Shown here in pieces: positions 18,987-28,409 of a stretch of DNA of 64,000 nucleotides. The DNA lies in the NCBI GenBank assembly GCA_017555585.1, contig JAFZGA010000009.1:37155-101154 (forward strand), read 5' to 3'. The notes beneath the pieces are model-generated. The model searched no databases, was not told the origin of the DNA, and was given only the letters and a program-made list of their open reading frames with translations. Both the position numbers and the translations under genes were made by a program. How positions within the stretch are numbered: the stretch's first letter is position 1; each line of letters begins with the position of its first letter. Source of the DNA: Bacteroidaceae bacterium (GTDB taxonomy: Bacteria > Bacteroidota > Bacteroidia > Bacteroidales > Bacteroidaceae).

Positions 18987-19182
18987 GAATTAAAATAACT
19001 TAAAAATACACAAACCGACAAACTCTGTGACAAAGAGCCGACTTTTCAAAGCCTACAATAACAAAAAACGTCCAAAAGCAAGTTTTTTTGTATCAGAATG
19101 ACTATATCTAAACACAAGACAGAATAACGTGTCAAACAAAAACACGCCGCACAAAGAGTGACACTCCAACAAACAGCACCTT
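18987..19182. other. Gap between glnN hairpin and glycogen promoter
   Basis: A gap of about 200 bp without a supported gene, A/T-rich. It holds a small inverted repeat (CGTGT...ACACG near 19130-19150) and no open frame with family features. A plus-strand small RNA ending at the 19183 hairpin is possible but unsupported. Confidence 0.35.
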
Positions 19183-19218
19183 ATACGAAGTGAGCGACCA
19201 TGGTCGCTCACTTCGTAT
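19183..19218. repeat. 36-bp perfect palindrome after glnN
   Basis: Two 18-nt arms meet with no spacer at CCATGG (centre 19200/19201). The palindrome sits 13 bp past the glnN stop, where a terminator is expected. However, the T-rich run (TTTTCATTTTTT) lies on the plus-strand 3' side, so as an intrinsic terminator it would act on plus-strand transcription. On the minus strand the stem is followed by AAGGTGCTG. It may still stabilise the glnN 3' end. Confidence 0.8.
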
Positions 19219-19231
19219 TTTCATTTTTTGC

Positions 19232-21415
19232 TTAAACTATAAACAGTAATTCTCTATACTTAGGTAAAGTCCACAGTTCGTTGTCAACAACAAGTTCAAG
19301 CTGATCGATGTGATAACGTATCGATTCCAGCATTGGAGCAACCGTATCGTGGTACGCAATTGCTTTCTCGCGTTCGCATGCGATGCGGTTGGCAACCTTG
19401 CGGCGCTCTACCATTTCATCGACAAGACGACGTATCTCAGCCACATGCTGCGCCATCTGCTTGACAAGACTGATATTCTCGGCAGAAAGGCGGTCACCCT
19501 CTTCCTTGCCGATAACCTGTTCCATCTTTATCACGTTGTCGAGCAACGAACTCTGATATTTCGTTGCTGTAGGAATTATATGATTCAAGGCCAGATCGCC
19601 AAGCACGCGTGCTTCAATCTGTATCTTCTTGGTATACATCTCCCACTTGATTTCGTTACGCGCACGAAGTTCAGTCTCGGTCATAACGTCCATATTGCGG
19701 AACATTTCCACACTCTCCTTGTCAAGATAGCGGTCAAAGACAATCGGTGCGCTTGCCTCACAATCGAGACCGCGACACTCGGCCTCACGTTTCCACTCAT
19801 CACTGTAGCCATTACCATCGAAACGTATAGGCTTGCTATACTTGATATATTTGCGTATAATCTTTACAAGAGCATCCTCTTTTGTAGCTCCCTTTTCTAT
19901 CAACTCATCTACCTCGCGTTTGAAGATAGTAAGCTGTTCTGCCATAGCCGTGTTGAGGGCAATCATGGCAGATGCACAGTTGGCTTCAGAACCTACAGCA
20001 CGGAACTCGAAACGGTTACCTGTAAAGGCGAAAGGCGATGTACGGTTACGGTCGGTATTGTCAATCATCAGCTCCGGGATTGAAGGGATATTCAATCTGA
20101 GCTCACGCTTGCTGAGAATCTTCACGACATCATCTGTTGTCTCCATATGGTCAAGAACCGAAGACAAGTGCGAACCAAGGAAACTTGATATGATTGCAGG
20201 AGGAGCTTCGGCCGCACCCAAACGGTGCGAATTAGCCGCCGACATTATACTTGCCTTGAGCAAGCCGTTATGACGATATATTGCCGCAAGGGTATTTACC
20301 ACAAAAGTGATAAAACGGAGATTGTCCTTATCGTTCTTGCCGGGAGCCATAAGCAACACGCCTGTATCAGTACCAAGCGACCAGTTGTTATGCTTGCCAG
20401 AACCGTTCACGCCCTTGAATGGCTTTTCGTGCAACAGTACACGGAAACCATGACGACGCGCCACCTCTTTCATAAGTGCCATGATAAGCATGTTATGATC
20501 GACAGCCAGGTTACACTCCTCATATATAGGCGCAAGCTCGAACTGGTTAGGAGCGGCCTCGTTATGACAAGTCTTGGCAGGGATACCGAGTTTCATTGCC
20601 TCGATCTCAAGTTCTTTCATGAATGCAGCAACGCGCTTAGGGATAGAACCGAAATAGTGGTCCTCGAGCTGCTGGTTCTTTGCGCTGTCGTGCCCCATAA
20701 GGGTGCGGCCGGTAAGCAGAAGATCGGGACGTGCAAGGAGCATACCCTCATCAACAAGGAAATACTCCTGTTCCCAACCAAGGTATGTTGTAACTTTCTT
20801 TACATTCTTGTCGAAGTAACGGCAAACATCAGTAGCAGCCTTGTCTACAGCACGCAACGATTTGAGCAACGGAGCCTTATAGTCGAGAGCCTCACCGGTA
20901 TATGAGATAAACACTGTAGGGACACAGAGTGTATCATCAATAAGGAAAGCAGGTGATGTCGGATCCCAAGCACTGTATCCGCGCGCCTCGAAAGTACTTC
21001 GGATACCACCGTTAGGGAATGACGAAGCGTCAGGTTCCTGCTGAACGAGCAGTTTTCCCGAAAACTCCTCTATTATACCACCTTTACCGTCATGCTCTAT
21101 AAAGGCATCATGTTTCTCAGCAGTCGTTTCAGTAAGCGGATGGAACCAGTGGGTGTAGTGTGTCGCACCATTCTCCACAGCCCAACGTTTCATACCTTCG
21201 GCAACACTGTCAGCAATAGAGCTGTCAAGAGGAGCATCATTGTCGATAACATCGATAAGTTTGTTATATACCTCTTTAGAAAGATACTTGAACATCTTCT
21301 CACGATTGAACACCTTTATTCCATAATACTCGGACGGACGCAATTCGCAATCTGGCACATCTACCGCCTTTTTACCAAAAGCAGCCGATATCACTTCAAA
21401 TCGTAGTTTTGACAT
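19232..21415 (-). CDS. glnN: Glutamine synthetase type III
   Basis: Makes glutamine from glutamate, ammonia and ATP. The length of 727 aa and the order of motifs identify GSIII, not the 470-aa GSI: GGIRSTFEARGYSAWDPTSP, CHNEAAPNQFELAPIYEECN, the ATP/glutamate loop GVNGSGKHNNWSLGT, and NRTSPFAFTGNRFEFRAVGS. A C-terminal helical region (VKQMAQHVAEIRRLVDEMVERRK) is also typical. It is monocistronic, with a well-formed promoter 83 bp upstream and a palindrome downstream. It is divergent to nagA, so the 489-bp gap serves both nitrogen and amino-sugar genes. Confidence 0.96.
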   Translation of the reverse strand: MSKLRFEVISAAFGKKAVDVPDCELRPSEYYGIKVFNREKMFKYLSKEVYNKLIDVIDNDAPLDSSIADSVAEGMKRWAVENGATHYTHWFHPLTETTAEKHDAFIEHDGKGGIIEEFSGKLLVQQEPDASSFPNGGIRSTFEARGYSAWDPTSPAFLIDDTLCVPTVFISYTGEALDYKAPLLKSLRAVDKAATDVCRYFDKNVKKVTTYLGWEQEYFLVDEGMLLARPDLLLTGRTLMGHDSAKNQQLEDHYFGSIPKRVAAFMKELEIEAMKLGIPAKTCHNEAAPNQFELAPIYEECNLAVDHNMLIMALMKEVARRHGFRVLLHEKPFKGVNGSGKHNNWSLGTDTGVLLMAPGKNDKDNLRFITFVVNTLAAIYRHNGLLKASIMSAANSHRLGAAEAPPAIISSFLGSHLSSVLDHMETTDDVVKILSKRELRLNIPSIPELMIDNTDRNRTSPFAFTGNRFEFRAVGSEANCASAMIALNTAMAEQLTIFKREVDELIEKGATKEDALVKIIRKYIKYSKPIRFDGNGYSDEWKREAECRGLDCEASAPIVFDRYLDKESVEMFRNMDVMTETELRARNEIKWEMYTKKIQIEARVLGDLALNHIIPTATKYQSSLLDNVIKMEQVIGKEEGDRLSAENISLVKQMAQHVAEIRRLVDEMVERRKVANRIACEREKAIAYHDTVAPMLESIRYHIDQLELVVDNELWTLPKYRELLFIV

Positions 21416-21497
21416 TATATTTTACTTTTATTATATTTTCTACAAAAAATGCAAACAAACATTTTTATTGACTTTTTGTAAAACACAAAAACCGATA

Positions 21498-21528
21498 CAA
21501 ATATAACACCGCAACAACAAAAAGCAAA
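21498..21528 (-). promoter_or_regulatory. Promoter of glnN
   Basis: On the minus strand TTTG (21525-21528), then 19 bp, then TATATTTG (21498-21505): both elements match the Bacteroidetes consensus exactly. The transcript would begin near 21490, leaving a leader of about 75 nt that is very U-rich. Confidence 0.75.
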
Positions 21529-21904
21529 GATTTTTCCAAAAAAGAGAAGAACAGAACCACCAATTCACCAAAACAGAGAGAAGCAAAACAAAAAAAAGGA
21601 AGTAGAAAACCGATACAAAACACAAAAAACACACTACAACACTAAAAAACAGCTACAAAAATCATTTATGTCATTTTTAAACCTAAATAACCACAAACAC
21701 AAACATTTTGTCAAACAAAACAGAAACATTGCCTAACATTGCTATCTTCCCCACAAAGTCCGATGCTCCATCGACAGTTTTTTTCCTCAAAAAAAATCCG
21801 TTAAAAAACTTCATCGGAATAATTATTTCAATAATTTTGTAAAAGATTGCCGAACAGGTCACAAAAACAGGAATTAACAGACACATATAATTAACCACAA
21901 AATT
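21529..21904. other. glnN-nagA divergent intergenic region
   Basis: About 375 bp without a supported gene. The glnN-proximal part is an A-rich plus strand (T-rich minus strand) with odd open frames that look like composition artefacts. TAATTTTG at 21832-21839 could be the -7 element for nagA, 65 bp upstream of its start; no good -33 is visible. No operator palindrome stands out. Confidence 0.45.
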
Positions 21905-23068
21905 ATGCTTAAGCAAATTATCAATGCCAAGATCCTGACTCCACAGGGATGGCTGAAAGACGGATCGGTTATCATGAGAGATAACAAGATTCTTGAGGTA
22001 ACAAACTGCGACCTTGCAGTTATCGGTGCAGAAGTAGTTGACGCAAAAGGAATGTACGTTGTTCCCGGCGGTGTTGAAATCCACATTCACGGTGGTGGCG
22101 GTTGCGACTTTATGGAAGGTACAGAAGAGGCTTTCCGCGGAGCAATCAAAGCACACATGAAACACGGTACAACAAGTATCTTCCCTACCCTCTCTTCATC
22201 GACTGTACCTATGATTGAAGCTGCTGCCGAGACTTGTACAAAATTGATGGCAGAGCCTAACAGCCCGGTACTTGGTCTACACCTCGAAGGCCACTACCTC
22301 AACATGGCTATGGCAGGTGGTCAGTTGCCTGAGAACATCAAGAACCCAGACCCGAACGAATACATTCCTCTTGTTGAGAAATGGGACTGTATCAAACGTT
22401 GGGACGCAGCTCCTGAGCTCCCCGGTGCAATGCAGTTCGGTAAATATATCACATCAAAGGGAATCCTTGCTTCAGTAGCACACACACAGGCAGAATACGA
22501 GGACATCCACTCTGCACGCAAGAACGGTTACACACACGCAACCCACTTCTACAATGCAATGCCAGGATTCCACAAACGCCGCGAATACAAATATGAAGGA
22601 ACTGTCGAGAGTATCTATTTGCATGACGACATGACTGTTGAGGTTGTTGCTGACGGTATACACGTTCCTCCTACAATCCTTCGCCTTGTACACCGCATCA
22701 AGGGTGTTGAGCGTGCATGCGTAATCACCGATGCTCTTGCCTGCGCAGCCAGCGACAGCACAACAGCATTCGACCCACGAGTAATCATCGAGGACGGCGT
22801 ATGTAAGCTTGCTGACCGCACAGCCCTTGCAGGTTCTGTTGCAACAATGGACCGTCTTATCCGCACATTGGTACAGAAGGCTGAAATTCCATTGGAAGAC
22901 GCTGTACGCATGGCATCTGAGACACCAGCAAAAATCATGAACGTATATGACCGTAAGGGCTCATTGTTGAAGGATAAGGATGCCGACCTTATGATTCTTG
23001 ACGACGACTTGAACATACGTGCAGTATGGGCTATGGGTAAACTTGTTGAAGGCACATACACTCTATAA
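21905..23068 (+). CDS. nagA: N-acetylglucosamine-6-phosphate deacetylase
   Basis: Removes acetate from GlcNAc-6-P in amino-sugar breakdown and cell-wall recycling. An amidohydrolase barrel: the metal-binding HIH is at residues 60-62 (GGVEIHIHGGGGCDF), followed by HLEGHYLN near 126 (metal-binding Glu), VAHTQAEY, THFYNAM and the catalytic Asp in ITDALAC. The usual HLEGP motif reads HLEGH, a variation within the loop that may be lineage-typical. The length of 387 aa is normal. It ends in a strong terminator, so it is probably transcribed alone. Confidence 0.92.
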   Translation: MLKQIINAKILTPQGWLKDGSVIMRDNKILEVTNCDLAVIGAEVVDAKGMYVVPGGVEIHIHGGGGCDFMEGTEEAFRGAIKAHMKHGTTSIFPTLSSSTVPMIEAAAETCTKLMAEPNSPVLGLHLEGHYLNMAMAGGQLPENIKNPDPNEYIPLVEKWDCIKRWDAAPELPGAMQFGKYITSKGILASVAHTQAEYEDIHSARKNGYTHATHFYNAMPGFHKRREYKYEGTVESIYLHDDMTVEVVADGIHVPPTILRLVHRIKGVERACVITDALACAASDSTTAFDPRVIIEDGVCKLADRTALAGSVATMDRLIRTLVQKAEIPLEDAVRMASETPAKIMNVYDRKGSLLKDKDADLMILDDDLNIRAVWAMGKLVEGTYTL

Positions 23069-23086
23069 TCAGAGACATATTTACAT

Positions 23087-23122
23087 AAAAAAGCTCCCAT
23101 GTGCGAACAGGGAGCTTTTTTT
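23087..23122 (+). terminator. Terminator of nagA
   Basis: AAAAAAGCTCCC (23087-23098), an 11-nt loop, and GGGAGCTTTTTT (23110-23121), a perfect 12-bp stem counting the A/T ends, with a T-run on the plus strand. Confidence 0.9.
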
Positions 23123-23180
23123 GATACATGAAACAGTAAAATAGGCATACCGTTTGTTTTAATAAGAAAAGAAAATAAAG

Positions 23181-23510
23181 ATGAGAATTCTTATATTTAC
23201 CAAAGATACATCTGCCGGAGAATGGGTAAAGGAGACTCTTGAGGAGTATGGTCGCGGAATGCATATAATTATAAGGGACGAGACACACAAGAACCTGCTC
23301 AACAGCCATTTTTCGTGCATAATAACATTGGGCGAAACGGAAAGTCGCGTTCCAGGTGACAAGATGCACTTTGGTTACCCTATTCCACACAATGACGAAG
23401 AGCGCGCCAAGTTACGCCGCGATCTGTGGGCTCTGTACCGCGACACACTGCGCGACATGATAGGGAGCAAATGCAGTTGCGGACTGTACGACATATGCCA
23501 TTGCCATTAG
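23181..23510 (+). CDS. Small protein of unknown function with Cys/His-rich tail
   Basis: 109 aa, ATG start after an A/G-rich stretch (GAAAATAAAG). The N-terminus MRILIFTKDTSAGEWVKETLEEYG reads like a beta strand, loop and helix. The segment PGDKMHFGYPIPHNDEE followed by an Arg-rich helix (RRDLWALYRDTLRDM) faintly recalls the end of arsenate-reductase/low-molecular-weight phosphatase folds, but the CX5R catalytic loop is missing. The C-terminus CSCGLYDICHCH has four Cys and two His within 12 residues and could bind a metal. I do not recognise the family. It lies between the nagA terminator and the M3 peptidase promoter, so it is probably a single-gene unit. Confidence 0.65.
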   Translation: MRILIFTKDTSAGEWVKETLEEYGRGMHIIIRDETHKNLLNSHFSCIITLGETESRVPGDKMHFGYPIPHNDEERAKLRRDLWALYRDTLRDMIGSKCSCGLYDICHCH

Positions 23511-23641
23511 CAACAGAAACAGATTATCCAAGTGCAACTGATGAACAAGAAAGACACCATGATTGTTATTGATAGTACATTAAATTATATCCGTTAAGTT
23601 TTTTTGTTAAAATTAAAACACCAAAAAGCAATATAAATCGT

Positions 23642-23649
23642 TAACTTTG
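23642..23649 (+). promoter_or_regulatory. -7 element of the M3 peptidase cluster
   Basis: TAACTTTG matches TAnnTTTG, 25 bp before the ATG at 23675. No TTTG is found at 19-21 bp upstream, so support is partial. Confidence 0.45.
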
Positions 23650-23674
23650 CGGTAATATGCGAAAATAATACACT

Positions 23675-25750
23675 ATGGACCAACATAATAACAACATAAC
23701 TGTCAACCCTTTTCTTGCTCCATACGATACACCGTTCAATGCCATACCATACGACCGTATAAAACTAGAGCATTTTATCCCGGCCGTAAAGGAAGCTATA
23801 GCCAGTGAGAAGGAATGCATAGAAAGCATTTGCAACAACAGCGGACCGGCCACCTTTGAAAACACTATTGTGGCACTTGACCGCTCCGGCCTGTTGCTTG
23901 GAGAGATCATAGGCGCATTCAATGCACTTTCAAATGCATGCAGCAACGACGAGATACTTGCTATAGAGGAAGAGATTGAGCTGTTGTGTACAGCACACCA
24001 TAACGACATTTCATTGAACGTGCAATTGTTTGCAAGAATCAAGGAGGTATACAACGGTGATACTTCCAAACTTGATACAGCACAGAAACGTCTGCTTGAA
24101 CAGACATACACATCGTTCATACGCAATGGTGCTAACCTGGTCGGCGATGACAGGGATGAATACCGCAAGCTCACGGAACGTCTGTCGCTCCTTGCCATCA
24201 GGTTTCAGGAAAACAACATCAAGGATACAGATGCGTTCACATTACATGTCACCAACGAGGATGAGATAGACGGCCTACCCGAAGACGTAAAAGAGGCTGC
24301 AGCAAACAATGCCAAGGAAAACAGCAAGGATGGATGGCTCTTTACCCTGCACCGTCCAAGTTATATTCCATTCATAACATTCTGCCGCAACCGCGAGTTG
24401 CGTCGCCAGATGTTCTTGGCATACAGTACTACATGCTCAAAAGGCAACAGTTTCGATAACCGGGAAATCGTAAAAGAGACTGTAAACACACGTTTAAAGC
24501 TCGCCCGACTGTTGGGATACAACACATACAGCGATTATATCCTTGCCGAGCGCATGGCACAGAATACTGACGCAGTATTTTCTATGCTCGGCAAACTGAC
24601 ATGGTCATATCTGCCTGTAGCACAAAAGGAGCTGCAAGAGATAAGAGCACTTGCAAGAGAAAGCGAAGGCACTGGTTTCGAGTTCAAGCCATGGGATTTT
24701 GCCTTTTACAGCGAAAAGCTCAAAGAGAAGAAGTACTCATTGAGTGACGAGATGGTACGTCCTTATTTCGAGCTTAATCAGGCCATATACGGCATGTTCT
24801 ATCTTGCCACACGTCTTTACGGAATCACATTCAAGCAGAACCACGATATACCGTTATTCAATCCCGACGTGAAGGTATGGGAGGTATATGACTTTGACGG
24901 CAGATACCTGGCACTGCTCTATTGCGACTTCTTTGCACGTAAGGGGAAACATGCCGGAGCATGGATGGATTCAATAAAGCCACAGTACAAAGATGCAGAC
25001 GGTACAGACCACCGCCCCCACATCACCCTTTCAACAAACTACCGCAAGCCATTACCCGGCAAACCCACACTGCTGAATTTCGACGAAGTGAATACACTGA
25101 TGCACGAATTCGGACACTGCCTGCACGGCATACTTTCCGATGTCACCTATGCAAGCCAATGCAGTCCGAACGTACTATGGGACTTCGTTGAGATGCCATC
25201 ACAGATAATGGAGAATTTTGCTTCAGAAGAGGAACTTCTCAAACATTTTGCATTCCACCACAAGACAGGCGAGAATATGCCACAGGAGATGCTTGAAAAG
25301 ATCAAGGAGATGCGTACCTTCAACGCCGGCTACCAATGCGTGCGCCAGGTTGGACTAGGACTTATAGACCAGGCATGGCACAACATACAGGAACCGTTCG
25401 AGGGTGATGTCCTTGAATACGAGCACTCCGTAACAGCCGCGTTGCGAGTGATGACACCCGAAAAGACAACCGGTATAACACCACATTTCGGACATATCAT
25501 GTCAGGAGGATATGCCGCAGGATACTACAGCTACAAATGGGCCGAAATGCTTGATGCCGATGCATACGCACTGTTCAAGAAACACGGAGTACTCAACATG
25601 AAGATTGCCCAATCATTCCGTGAGAACATACTTTCAAAAGGCGACAGCGAACACCCGATGGAGCTGTACATGAAATTCAGAGGACACAAGCCACAAGTAG
25701 AGCCTTTGCTCGAACGCGACGGCATAAAGACAATTTGCCCACACCTATAA
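23675..25750 (+). CDS. dcp: M3-family metallopeptidase (peptidyl-dipeptidase Dcp / oligopeptidase A type)
   Basis: Zinc peptidase that degrades oligopeptides. The HEFGH zinc motif is near residues 477-481 (LMHEFGHCLHGIL), and the third ligand Glu follows about 25 residues later in FVEMPSQ. The SGGYAAGYYSYKWAEMLDADA segment near the C-terminus is the M3 substrate-binding Tyr loop. At 691 aa it has the normal Dcp length. No signal peptide is visible, so the enzyme is probably cytoplasmic. Genes for a small lipoprotein, dCMP deaminase and an S41 protease follow within 7-12 bp each, forming one operon. Confidence 0.92.
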   Translation: MDQHNNNITVNPFLAPYDTPFNAIPYDRIKLEHFIPAVKEAIASEKECIESICNNSGPATFENTIVALDRSGLLLGEIIGAFNALSNACSNDEILAIEEEIELLCTAHHNDISLNVQLFARIKEVYNGDTSKLDTAQKRLLEQTYTSFIRNGANLVGDDRDEYRKLTERLSLLAIRFQENNIKDTDAFTLHVTNEDEIDGLPEDVKEAAANNAKENSKDGWLFTLHRPSYIPFITFCRNRELRRQMFLAYSTTCSKGNSFDNREIVKETVNTRLKLARLLGYNTYSDYILAERMAQNTDAVFSMLGKLTWSYLPVAQKELQEIRALARESEGTGFEFKPWDFAFYSEKLKEKKYSLSDEMVRPYFELNQAIYGMFYLATRLYGITFKQNHDIPLFNPDVKVWEVYDFDGRYLALLYCDFFARKGKHAGAWMDSIKPQYKDADGTDHRPHITLSTNYRKPLPGKPTLLNFDEVNTLMHEFGHCLHGILSDVTYASQCSPNVLWDFVEMPSQIMENFASEEELLKHFAFHHKTGENMPQEMLEKIKEMRTFNAGYQCVRQVGLGLIDQAWHNIQEPFEGDVLEYEHSVTAALRVMTPEKTTGITPHFGHIMSGGYAAGYYSYKWAEMLDADAYALFKKHGVLNMKIAQSFRENILSKGDSEHPMELYMKFRGHKPQVEPLLERDGIKTICPHL

Positions 25751-25757
25751 CACAGAC

Positions 25758-26186
25758 ATGAAGAACTATTTGAAAATTCCGAGCAAGATACTGATGCTAT
25801 CCATAGCATTGTTCATTGCAACTGCATGCAATACGGATGACGACATCAATGCCATATTCCGTGAACGTACATGGAATCTCACATACATAAAGAGCGGCAG
25901 TATAAAGCGGTATGCAAAAGACAAGATATACAGCATTGAATTCAAGAACGACAATTTCACGGCAACCATGCCCAATGGTGCAACCATTAAAGGAAAATGG
26001 TTCGCCGACGGTAGCGAAATCCGCTCTTTTACTTGCCGTAACGTAGTAATAGACGGGAGAATAAAAGGCGATACCATTGCCGAGAATATGTACGATCTGC
26101 TGCAAAATGCAAGAAACTATGCAGGTGACACAAATTGGCTACAGATAAAACAGGATAAAAACACATACATGCAGTTCTATAATTAA
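25758..26186 (+). CDS. Small lipoprotein (DUF4847-like)
   Basis: 142 aa with a signal peptide and lipobox (FIATAC, Cys near residue 24). The mature part begins NTDDDINAIFRERTWNLTYIKSGS and looks like a small beta-rich domain (IKGKWFADGSEIRSFTCRNVVIDGRIKGDT), recalling the META/lipocalin-type lipoprotein layout and the DUF4847 family described from Bacteroides. Function unknown. It starts 7 bp after the M3 peptidase and ends 6 bp before the dCMP deaminase gene, so expression is coupled. Confidence 0.75.
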   Translation: MKNYLKIPSKILMLSIALFIATACNTDDDINAIFRERTWNLTYIKSGSIKRYAKDKIYSIEFKNDNFTATMPNGATIKGKWFADGSEIRSFTCRNVVIDGRIKGDTIAENMYDLLQNARNYAGDTNWLQIKQDKNTYMQFYN

Positions 26187-26192
26187 AAAACT

Positions 26193-26621
26193 ATGGAGAA
26201 CAAGGATAAACAACTGGAACTCGACAAGCGCTATATGCGCATGGCTGCCATCTGGGCAGAAAACTCATACTGCGTACGCCGTAAGGTGGGCGCACTCATA
26301 GTCAAAGACAAGATGATCATATCCGACGGCTACAACGGAACACCGGCCGGATTTGAGAACATATGCGAAAACGACGAAGGCTTTACAAAGCCATACGTAT
26401 TGCATGCCGAAGCCAACGCCATAACCAAGATTGCACGCTCCAACAATAACAGCAACGGAGCAACATTATACGTGACCACATCGCCATGCATTGAGTGCGC
26501 AAAGCTCATAATCCAGGCAGGAATTGTACGCGTGGTATATGGAGAGGAGTATCACATAATGGACGGTATAGACCTGTTGAAAAGAGTTGGAGTTGAAGTA
26601 GTTTATCTGAAGAAAGAATAA
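26193..26621 (+). CDS. dCMP deaminase (ComEB-like)
   Basis: Zinc deaminase converting dCMP to dUMP to supply thymidylate synthesis. The zinc motifs are HAEANA (HAE at residues 71-73, with the catalytic Glu) and PCIEC (98-102). The N-terminal extension YMRMAAIWAENSYCVRRKVGA and the DGYNGTPAG loop are typical of dCMP deaminases rather than cytidine deaminases. The length of 142 aa is normal. It sits inside the M3-peptidase operon with 6- and 12-bp gaps. Confidence 0.92.
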   Translation: MENKDKQLELDKRYMRMAAIWAENSYCVRRKVGALIVKDKMIISDGYNGTPAGFENICENDEGFTKPYVLHAEANAITKIARSNNNSNGATLYVTTSPCIECAKLIIQAGIVRVVYGEEYHIMDGIDLLKRVGVEVVYLKKE

Positions 26622-26633
26622 GAATATAAAAAC

Positions 26634-28235
26634 ATGAAAGGATATACAAGTGTCATTGTCGTCATATGCCTGCTCGGAGGATTCTTCCTTGGCACACAAC
26701 TCAACAGCAATGACAATAAAGGATTGACCTGCGCTACAGACAACAAACTAAGCGAGGTACTCGACATTATAGAGACAAGCTATGTCGACAGCACCGATAT
26801 AGATTCAATCATAGAGAAAAGCCTACCAAAGGTCATTTCAGAGCTTGACCCGCACAGCGTATACATACCACAAAAAGATGTAGAAGCATCAAATTCAGAC
26901 TTGCAAAGCAGTTTCAGCGGAATAGGTATACGATTCACAATCCAGGAGGATACCATACATGTAAGCGATGTCATACGTGGTGGTCCTTCCGAGAAGGTCG
27001 GCATGCTTGCAGGTGACCGCATAATCAAGGTAAATGACACATTGTTTGTAGGCAAAGATGTGTGTACCAATGACAAGGCATTAAAGAAGCTCAAAGGCCC
27101 AAAAGGAAGCTACGTCAAAGTAAGCGTAGAACGATATGGTGAAAAGGAGTTGCTCGACTTCAACATACGACGCGACGAGATTCCAGTTGAGAGCATCGAG
27201 GCCACATACATGATAAATAACAAATGGGGATATGTACAGATTGAACGTTTTGCCGAAAACACATTTGCCGAGTTCATACATGCGCTTGCTATGTTCGTAA
27301 GTAACAATGCCAAGGGAATGATTATCGACCTCAGAGGAAACGGCGGTGGATATATGGCTATAGCTATTGAAATGGCTAACCAATTCCTTGGCAGAGGTGA
27401 CATGATTGTATATACCGAAGGTGAACACAGCGAAAAAATCATTGAAAGAGCCAACGGATTTGGAATGTTCCAGGATATGCCATTGGTGATACTCGTAGAC
27501 GAGACATCAGCCTCGGCAAGCGAAATCATTGCCGGCACCATCCAGGACAACGACCGTGGTACAATCATCGGACGCCGCACATTCGGCAAAGGACTTGTAC
27601 AGCAACAGTTCGAGCTGAACGACGGCTCTATGATGCGACTCACCATAGCCCGTTACCACACACCGTCAGGTCGTTGCATACAGAAACCCTACACAAAAGG
27701 TGACAAAGAAAAGTACGAGATGGACCTGATGGAAAGGTACACACGAGGAGAGTTCTTCTCGCAGGATAGCATACATCTAAATGAAAAACTGACATACAAA
27801 ACAAGAAAAGGCAGAACTGTATATGGAGGAGGAGGAATCATGCCCGACATTTTCGTATCGAGCGACACAACAGACCTTACATCATACTCACAAGAAGCCT
27901 TCTCACGCGGACTCATATCACGCTTTGCAATGCAATACTGCGATAAGAACCGTCCTACACTATCCAAATACAAGACATATGAAGAGATGGTGTGTTACCT
28001 TGATACACAGCCTTTACTTGACAATTTTGTGGAATATGCCACTAAAAAAGGTTTGAAAAGGCGCAACAACCTCATCGCAAAATCAAGAGAGGTACTGACA
28101 CGTTCACTATATTCACACATCATTTACCAGATGCAAGGAATGCTCGAACATGTCAAATACATAAACCTTGATGATCCGACCGTACAGAAAGCCATCGAGG
28201 TTCTCGAAAAAGGCGAAGCGTTTCCACAAAAATAA
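26634..28235 (+). CDS. S41-family C-terminal processing peptidase (first copy)
   Basis: A 533-aa periplasmic protease with an uncleaved or cleaved N-terminal signal (YTSVIVVICLLGGFFLGTQL). A CTP N-domain (LDIIETSYVDSTDIDSI, LDPHSVYIP) is followed by a PDZ domain (about 90-170, GIGIRFTIQEDTIHV...GGPSEKVGMLAGDRI) and the catalytic domain, with the Ser in ETSASASEIIAG near 293 and the general-base Lys in RRTFGKGLVQQ near 319. A C-terminal helical part follows. It is the last gene of the M3-peptidase operon. A second S41 gene of similar size lies 3.3 kb further on. Confidence 0.93.
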   Translation: MKGYTSVIVVICLLGGFFLGTQLNSNDNKGLTCATDNKLSEVLDIIETSYVDSTDIDSIIEKSLPKVISELDPHSVYIPQKDVEASNSDLQSSFSGIGIRFTIQEDTIHVSDVIRGGPSEKVGMLAGDRIIKVNDTLFVGKDVCTNDKALKKLKGPKGSYVKVSVERYGEKELLDFNIRRDEIPVESIEATYMINNKWGYVQIERFAENTFAEFIHALAMFVSNNAKGMIIDLRGNGGGYMAIAIEMANQFLGRGDMIVYTEGEHSEKIIERANGFGMFQDMPLVILVDETSASASEIIAGTIQDNDRGTIIGRRTFGKGLVQQQFELNDGSMMRLTIARYHTPSGRCIQKPYTKGDKEKYEMDLMERYTRGEFFSQDSIHLNEKLTYKTRKGRTVYGGGGIMPDIFVSSDTTDLTSYSQEAFSRGLISRFAMQYCDKNRPTLSKYKTYEEMVCYLDTQPLLDNFVEYATKKGLKRRNNLIAKSREVLTRSLYSHIIYQMQGMLEHVKYINLDDPTVQKAIEVLEKGEAFPQK

Positions 28236-28350
28236 TCCAAGTTGCCAAACAAGCGGCACACCGCCCTATCAGACATTCATCATTCAAGCAACAAACTCTT
28301 ATGATAGATTCTGTCGATTGATAAAACATTAATATCTTCTTGGTATATCT

Positions 28351-28392
28351 AAAATCCAAGCGGCTACCCTTTGAGGCAGTCGCTTGGATTTT
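28351..28392. terminator. Bidirectional terminator, S41 gene / DUF349 gene
   Basis: Perfect 12-bp arms AAAATCCAAGCG (28351-28362) and its complement (28381-28392) with partly paired centre, between convergent genes. Four A and four T residues flank the stem on each side. Confidence 0.75.
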
Positions 28393-28409
28393 GTATCATT
28401 TTGATATGA

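Noticed and set aside
19310-20083. 257-codon plus-strand frame opposite glnN
   Set aside because: Fully antisense to glutamine synthetase; no recognisable domain or start context.
21440-21634. Leu/Phe/Cys-rich 64-codon frame upstream of glnN
   Set aside because: It overlaps the glnN promoter and leader; the hydrophobic composition simply reflects T-rich DNA.
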